DNA from: JAAYCB01 sp012744395
Lineage (GTDB): Bacteria > Planctomycetota > Planctomycetia > Pirellulales > Thermoguttaceae
Reading direction: 5' to 3'
Assembly (NCBI GenBank): GCA_028703175.1
Contig: JAQVNJ010000011.1
Span: 1-64,000 of the forward strand
Length of the DNA: 64,000 nucleotides
Each line of letters starts with the position of its first letter. The stretch's first letter is position 1. This document shows, piece after piece, positions 60,613 through 64,000 of the stretch. The notes below the pieces were generated by a model, which worked only from the letters and a program-made list of their open reading frames with translations, was not told the origin of the DNA and did not search any database. A program made the position numbers and the translations under genes.

Positions 60613-62949
60613 CTACTCCACCTCCTCCAATTCGAGAATCTTCGACGCCAAGAGCCAGCGGTACGCGTCGAAATCCGGTCCGCTCCAGAGACCGTCATAT
60701 TTATACTTTTCCTGGACTTCGATCGCGTTCCAGACGAACTCGAGTTCCTCTTTCGCCGTGGCTGCGATTTCCGCCGCGCGGCCGCCACGATTGGCATTCT
60801 CGGCGAGCAACCGCTCCAGCGTGTAGAGATACCGTCCGTCGTCGATCCCCTCGCGATAAGCCTCCCACATCGCCACGGGAATCGGCTCTCCGTCGGGCGT
60901 CGAGCGGTTGAAGAAATCCATCGACGTGCCGTCGAGATAGTTCCACGGATCGCCGTTCGACGACTGGTAGATCCACGGGATCAAGGTGCGGAATCCCGAC
61001 TTCCAGAAGCCGAAGCCCCAGGTCATCCGGGCGCCGCGGATCGGCGTGTGGTCGTTCTCTCCGCTGATGTGGTTGGGATAGCACCAGAACTCGATGTTCT
61101 TCTCCCGGCTGAGTCGGCGAATCTTCTCATGGCCGAAGACGAACGGCTGGCAACACCAGACGTCGACATAGGGCCACAGCGGCTCGAACTGCTCGTGGCT
61201 CGGGTCGGCCGTTACATAAGTCCGCGCGCCCGGCACCCGCTTGATCGCCTTGAGCACGCCGACCATGAACCGGACCGATTTCTCCGCGGTGCTCGGTTCA
61301 TCGATCGGGTAATAGAGGAATTCCGGCCACGCGTAGTTCTCCTTCTCGCCCTCGATGGCCTCGACCATCTTCGTGACTTCGTCGTAGAACGACTGGGGCA
61401 CGTCGTCGCGGACCAGCCGCAGGTGGCTGCCCAGCCCCTGTTTATCCACCAGGCGCTCGTACCACCAGCCGACGGGAAAGCTGACCACGAGCGGTTTGTC
61501 GGCCAGCCCGTACTTGCGGTCCAGCGCGATCCGCCGCTCCGTCTCCGCGCCGTCCATCGTCCAATTGCCCTCGGCGTCGCGCGCCAGGCCGCTCAGCTGG
61601 GAGATGTGCGCGTTCATGCCGTGGGCGACCATGTCCTGCCGCTCCAATTCCGCCTTGCGGGCGAAATAGGCGTTGGCCTCCGGAGAGTTGCCCGAAGCGA
61701 CGTTGCGCAGCGGATCGCGGTAATACATCCCGTAGATGTGTTGCGGGTTCTTTTTCAGCCTGATCGGCAGCACGCGGACCTGGAGGCTCACGTCGGCCGG
61801 CGGCGTGCCGGCCGATTGAAATCTCAGCGTGCCCTGGTAGACCCCCGACGCTGCCTCGTCCGGCGTCTTGACCGTGATCCAGAACCGCTGGTTCCGCCCG
61901 CGAGCAAGGTCCAGCGACTCGCCGGCCTCGAGCACGTCGGGCGCTTCGTGGTAGCTGAAAAACGTTGAGTAGTTCGGCCGCACGAGCATGTTGCGGACCG
62001 AGCGGACCTCGATGTTCGCCGCCGGAATCACCGCCGCGCCGCGGCGCAAATCGCTCGCCACGACCCGGGCGGAAGACAAGTCCGCCAGGGGCAGCACGGT
62101 GAACGTCACCGGCTCGTATTCGCCCAGCGAGGCGAACGCCGCCAGTCTGGGATTCAATTCCTCCTGGCGGGGAACCGTTTGGGGGTAGACCACCTCCGAC
62201 CAGTGCCTGGCGAAGATCGCGTATCCCCGCTGGCGGTCCGCCTGGCTCAACTCCGGCATCGGCCGGTCGTCGACAATCTTGGTTTCCTGCCATTTCTCCG
62301 CCACGTCGGGCGGCAGGAACGTGATTTCCTTCTCCAAGGCGTCGAGAAATTCAGCGCGGACCGCGGCCTCCTCGTTCGCCGGGAATACGACGACCGCTGC
62401 CAATACCCAGTCGGTCCGCGGCTGAAGATCGATCGATATCCGCGGGCCGTCGACCTTCAGGCGCAGCCGCCGCCGCTCGAAAATATACGGGCCGGGAATC
62501 TTCACCGTCTCAGCGGCCGTCTGCTTCCCTCCGCGGACCGCCACGTCGAATTGATGGTAGTCCCGCGGCGACCCGGCCGAAAAGCCCGACAGGAGCCAGA
62601 CGATGTACTCGCCCGGAGCCGCGTCGATCAAGAGCGTGTTGGGCTGCCGGCTCCAGACCGAGTCGCATGTGATCTGGTTGGTGTAAATCGGCGGCGGCTG
62701 CTCGCGGCCGCGGCCCGCATGATACTCCCACTTGCGGTCGTAGTATTTGTGGTGTTCCCGGAGCCCTTCGCCGTTTTGCCAGCCATAGCCGGCCTGTTTG
62801 TCATAGACCGCCCGGGCCGTCACCCGGGTGAATCCCGGCCGCAGCTCCGACTGCTCCGTTCCCATGTCGAAGCGGAACACTTCCGCCGCCGCCGATCCCG
62901 GCATGGCGAGCAGCGTCAGGCAAACCGCCGTAATTTGGGCCGTCTTCAT
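60613..62949 (-). CDS. Secreted DUF4091 glycoside-hydrolase-like protein
   Basis: The 778-residue protein has a signal peptide (MKTAQITAVCLTLLAMPGSAAA). The N-terminal galactose-binding-like domain (FRFDMGTEQSELRPGFTRV, DAAPGEYIVWLLSGFSAGSPRDYH) comes first, then a middle with SLGEYEPVTFTVLPLADL. A catalytic-like TIM-barrel region includes FLYYPIDEP (Asp-Glu pair) and WGFGFWKSGFRTLIPWIYQ. The C-terminal YREGIDDGRYLYTLERLL block is the DUF4091 signature. It probably acts on a plant or algal polysaccharide or uronan. It diverges from the toxin gene at 63078. Confidence 0.85.
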   Translation of the reverse strand: MKTAQITAVCLTLLAMPGSAAAEVFRFDMGTEQSELRPGFTRVTARAVYDKQAGYGWQNGEGLREHHKYYDRKWEYHAGRGREQPPPIYTNQITCDSVWSRQPNTLLIDAAPGEYIVWLLSGFSAGSPRDYHQFDVAVRGGKQTAAETVKIPGPYIFERRRLRLKVDGPRISIDLQPRTDWVLAAVVVFPANEEAAVRAEFLDALEKEITFLPPDVAEKWQETKIVDDRPMPELSQADRQRGYAIFARHWSEVVYPQTVPRQEELNPRLAAFASLGEYEPVTFTVLPLADLSSARVVASDLRRGAAVIPAANIEVRSVRNMLVRPNYSTFFSYHEAPDVLEAGESLDLARGRNQRFWITVKTPDEAASGVYQGTLRFQSAGTPPADVSLQVRVLPIRLKKNPQHIYGMYYRDPLRNVASGNSPEANAYFARKAELERQDMVAHGMNAHISQLSGLARDAEGNWTMDGAETERRIALDRKYGLADKPLVVSFPVGWWYERLVDKQGLGSHLRLVRDDVPQSFYDEVTKMVEAIEGEKENYAWPEFLYYPIDEPSTAEKSVRFMVGVLKAIKRVPGARTYVTADPSHEQFEPLWPYVDVWCCQPFVFGHEKIRRLSREKNIEFWCYPNHISGENDHTPIRGARMTWGFGFWKSGFRTLIPWIYQSSNGDPWNYLDGTSMDFFNRSTPDGEPIPVAMWEAYREGIDDGRYLYTLERLLAENANRGGRAAEIAATAKEELEFVWNAIEVQEKYKYDGLWSGPDFDAYRWLLASKILELEEVE

Positions 62950-62990
62950 CGTTCGATTCCTCCTCGCCGAAAGTGGAAGTCCTCCATTCT

Positions 62991-63018
62991 TTGACGATGA
63001 TAGCAGTTCGGGTATACT
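62991..63018 (+). promoter_or_regulatory. Candidate sigma-70-type promoter for the zeta-toxin gene
   Basis: TTGACG (62991-62996) and TATACT (63013-63018) are 16 bases apart. They lie 59 bases before ATG 63078, in the divergent gap to the DUF4091 gene. This is the best consensus-like promoter in the window. Confidence 0.6.
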
Positions 63019-63077
63019 ACAGCTACCAGACCGAAAGTCCAGAATCTGTAGGTGGCGTTACGGACGTTGGCAGCGAG

Positions 63078-63677
63078 ATGGACCCACGCAGTTTCGAGTC
63101 ACCCGGTGTCTACGTGATCGCTGGTCCCAATGGAGCGGGGAAAACGACGTTTGCCTCGAAGTTCTTACCGGATTTCATTGTCTGTCGTGAGTTCCTGAAC
63201 GCTGACCTGATTGCGGCCGGGCTTGCCCCCTTCGCTCCGGAGACACAAAACCTCAAAGCTGGGAGACTGGTGCTAGAGCGAATCAAGGAACTGTCTGCGG
63301 CGAAAAGGGACTTCGGTTTCGAAACCACACTGTCCGGTCGCATCTACGTTCGTCTTCTCTCAACCATGAAGGCGGACGGATATCGGGTGTACCTGTTCTT
63401 CCTGTGGCTGCCCAGTGCTGACCTTTCCGTGGCACGTGTTGTTAACCGGGTTCGTCAGGGGGGGCACAACGTCCCTGAAGTAGACATTCGGCGGCGATTT
63501 GATTCTGGCCTTCGGAACTTGTTCGACCTCTACTGCCCACTCGCCGATGCATGGTGGTTGTACGATGCCTCCCGCCTGCCCCCCGCAATGATTGCCAGAA
63601 CAGAAGACAAGCAACTGCATCGCGTACAATCGGATTTGTGTGACCAGATTGTGCGAAGTACAAAAGGTGAATCATGA
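63078..63677 (+). CDS. Zeta-toxin family P-loop kinase
   Basis: The 199-residue protein has the zeta-toxin core: Walker A VIAGPNGAGKTTFASKFLPDF (GPNGAGKT at 16-23), EFLNADLIAAGLAPF, FGFETTLSGRIYV (acidic position as in UDP-GlcNAc kinases) and RVVNRVRQGGHNVPEVDIRRRF. Zeta toxins phosphorylate UDP-N-acetylglucosamine and poison wall synthesis. The start at 63078 follows the promoter at 62991; the longer frame from 62973 is less likely. It overlaps a small downstream gene (ATGA), which may be its antitoxin. A known epsilon antitoxin is not seen. Codon use is visibly less GC-biased than in the neighbours. Confidence 0.85.
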   Translation: MDPRSFESPGVYVIAGPNGAGKTTFASKFLPDFIVCREFLNADLIAAGLAPFAPETQNLKAGRLVLERIKELSAAKRDFGFETTLSGRIYVRLLSTMKADGYRVYLFFLWLPSADLSVARVVNRVRQGGHNVPEVDIRRRFDSGLRNLFDLYCPLADAWWLYDASRLPPAMIARTEDKQLHRVQSDLCDQIVRSTKGES

Positions 63678-63883
63678 GTCAGGCACAAGGCAATCTGTCA
63701 GAACTGGTTGACGCGGCCTTCCGCAAATCAGCGGGCACAGTGATTCAAGTTGCGAAACAGACCGGCACTCCAATCGTTGTCTGGGAAAATGATCGCATCA
63801 AGGAAATCTCCGTTGACCAGTACGAGCAATCGGCCAGCCTGAGGGCGGCGGAAGAAAGCGAACATCGCAAAGACTCGGAGTAG
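63674..63883 (+). CDS. Small hypothetical protein coupled to zeta toxin (candidate antitoxin)
   Basis: The 69-residue acidic protein overlaps the zeta gene by four bases. It has a helical N-terminal part (MSQAQGNLSELVDAAFRK) and TPIVVWENDRIKEISVDQYEQ, a short beta/helix tail, which loosely recalls Phd/YefM-like antitoxin folds. It is not an epsilon-type antitoxin. Neutralisation of the upstream kinase is an inference from overlap and size. The stop TAG at 63881-63883 is followed in the same frame by a Phd-like start. Confidence 0.65.
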   Translation: MSQAQGNLSELVDAAFRKSAGTVIQVAKQTGTPIVVWENDRIKEISVDQYEQSASLRAAEESEHRKDSE

Positions 63884-63925
63884 GCAAGAATCGGAGGAAG
63901 GCAAGAGGGAAGAGAACAATCCCTC

Positions 63926-64000
63926 ACAACCGTTTCCGTTCAAGAGGCGCAAGCGAGACTGACGGAGTTGATCCAGCGGCTCAAGCCGGGAGATGTAGTC
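63926..64000 (+). CDS. Phd/YefM-type antitoxin, partial, start not visible
   Basis: From about 63926 the frame reads TTVSVQEAQARLTELIQRL and then Lys-Pro-Gly-Asp-Val-Val, which is the typical N-terminus of Phd/YefM-type antitoxins (V-x-E-A-(R/Q)-A-x-L-x-E-L). The gene runs off the window. No ATG, GTG or TTG lies at the expected start, and the same frame is continuous from a TAG at 63881. It may use a rare start codon or be degenerate. GGAGGAAG at 63893-63900 would be a suitable ribosome site. Confidence 0.5.

Overview
The window looks like a piece of a planctomycete genome, most likely a GC-rich, uncultured relative of the Pirellulales. The support is the gene content: Gfo/Idh/MocA oxidoreductases and xylose-isomerase-like TIM barrels with Tat signals, two DUF1080 proteins, a DUF4091 glycosidase-like protein, a hydrazine-synthase-A-related/SUMF1 protein, a Minf_1886-type protein, a FecR-like Pro-rich membrane protein, and a dispersed 26-bp palindrome of the kind often mis-translated as VPKLQLGN in planctomycete databases. 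No rRNA, tRNA, CRISPR array or prophage was recognised.

Region 1 (about 0.1-16.6 kb) is a sugar-catabolism locus. A XylR-type AraC regulator is divergent from a tightly packed run: TIM-barrel isomerase, small transaldolase, FucI/AraA-like isomerase, IolB-like isomerase, FGGY kinase, Gfo/Idh dehydrogenase, second TIM barrel and an MFS permease. The logic fits aldose to ketose to ketose phosphate to aldol products, a combination I do not recognise as a described pathway. It continues with a GlcN6P-deaminase-like protein, a polysaccharide deacetylase, a GlcD/GlcF-like oxidase pair, an unknown conserved protein and a ketose 3-epimerase.

Region 2 (16.9-19.7 kb) is a three-gene ABC cassette: LolD-type ATPase, FtsX/MacB-type permease with a His-rich loop, and a DUF3299 membrane protein. 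It resembles zinc-linked cassettes. Region 3 (19.7-33.9 kb) is housekeeping and polysaccharide metabolism: groES, a small membrane protein, Minf_1886, RicT/PSP1, a squalene-cyclase-repeat protein, nitroreductase, beta-propeller, HEAT protein, Gfo/Idh, GH28, ECF sigma, glyA and a TPR protein. Region 4 (34.5-45.8 kb) holds a FecR-like membrane protein, quinone reductase, TIM barrels, DUF1080 with a long Lys/Pro/Glu tail, cupin, thioredoxin reductase and a DegT aminotransferase.

Region 5 (45.9-49.9 kb) is a degraded, visibly less GC-rich defence island: an IS4-like transposase remnant, an excisionase-type HTH protein, the N-terminal stub of a SNF2 helicase, an intact-looking DUF262/DUF1524 (GmrSD-like) gene, and a type III restriction subunit reduced in frame to its N- and C-terminal parts. 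The methylase expected in such an island is absent.

Region 6 (50-64 kb) contains DUF1080, an NtrC/histidine-kinase pair, a two-domain alpha/beta hydrolase, an HzsA-related/SUMF1 gene broken by an internal deletion with frameshift, a ceramidase-like protein, a DUF4091 protein, and a zeta-toxin kinase with a small partner at the right edge. Several families of intergenic repeats (26-bp palindromes, heptanucleotide tandem arrays, a longer paired repeat) run through the whole window.
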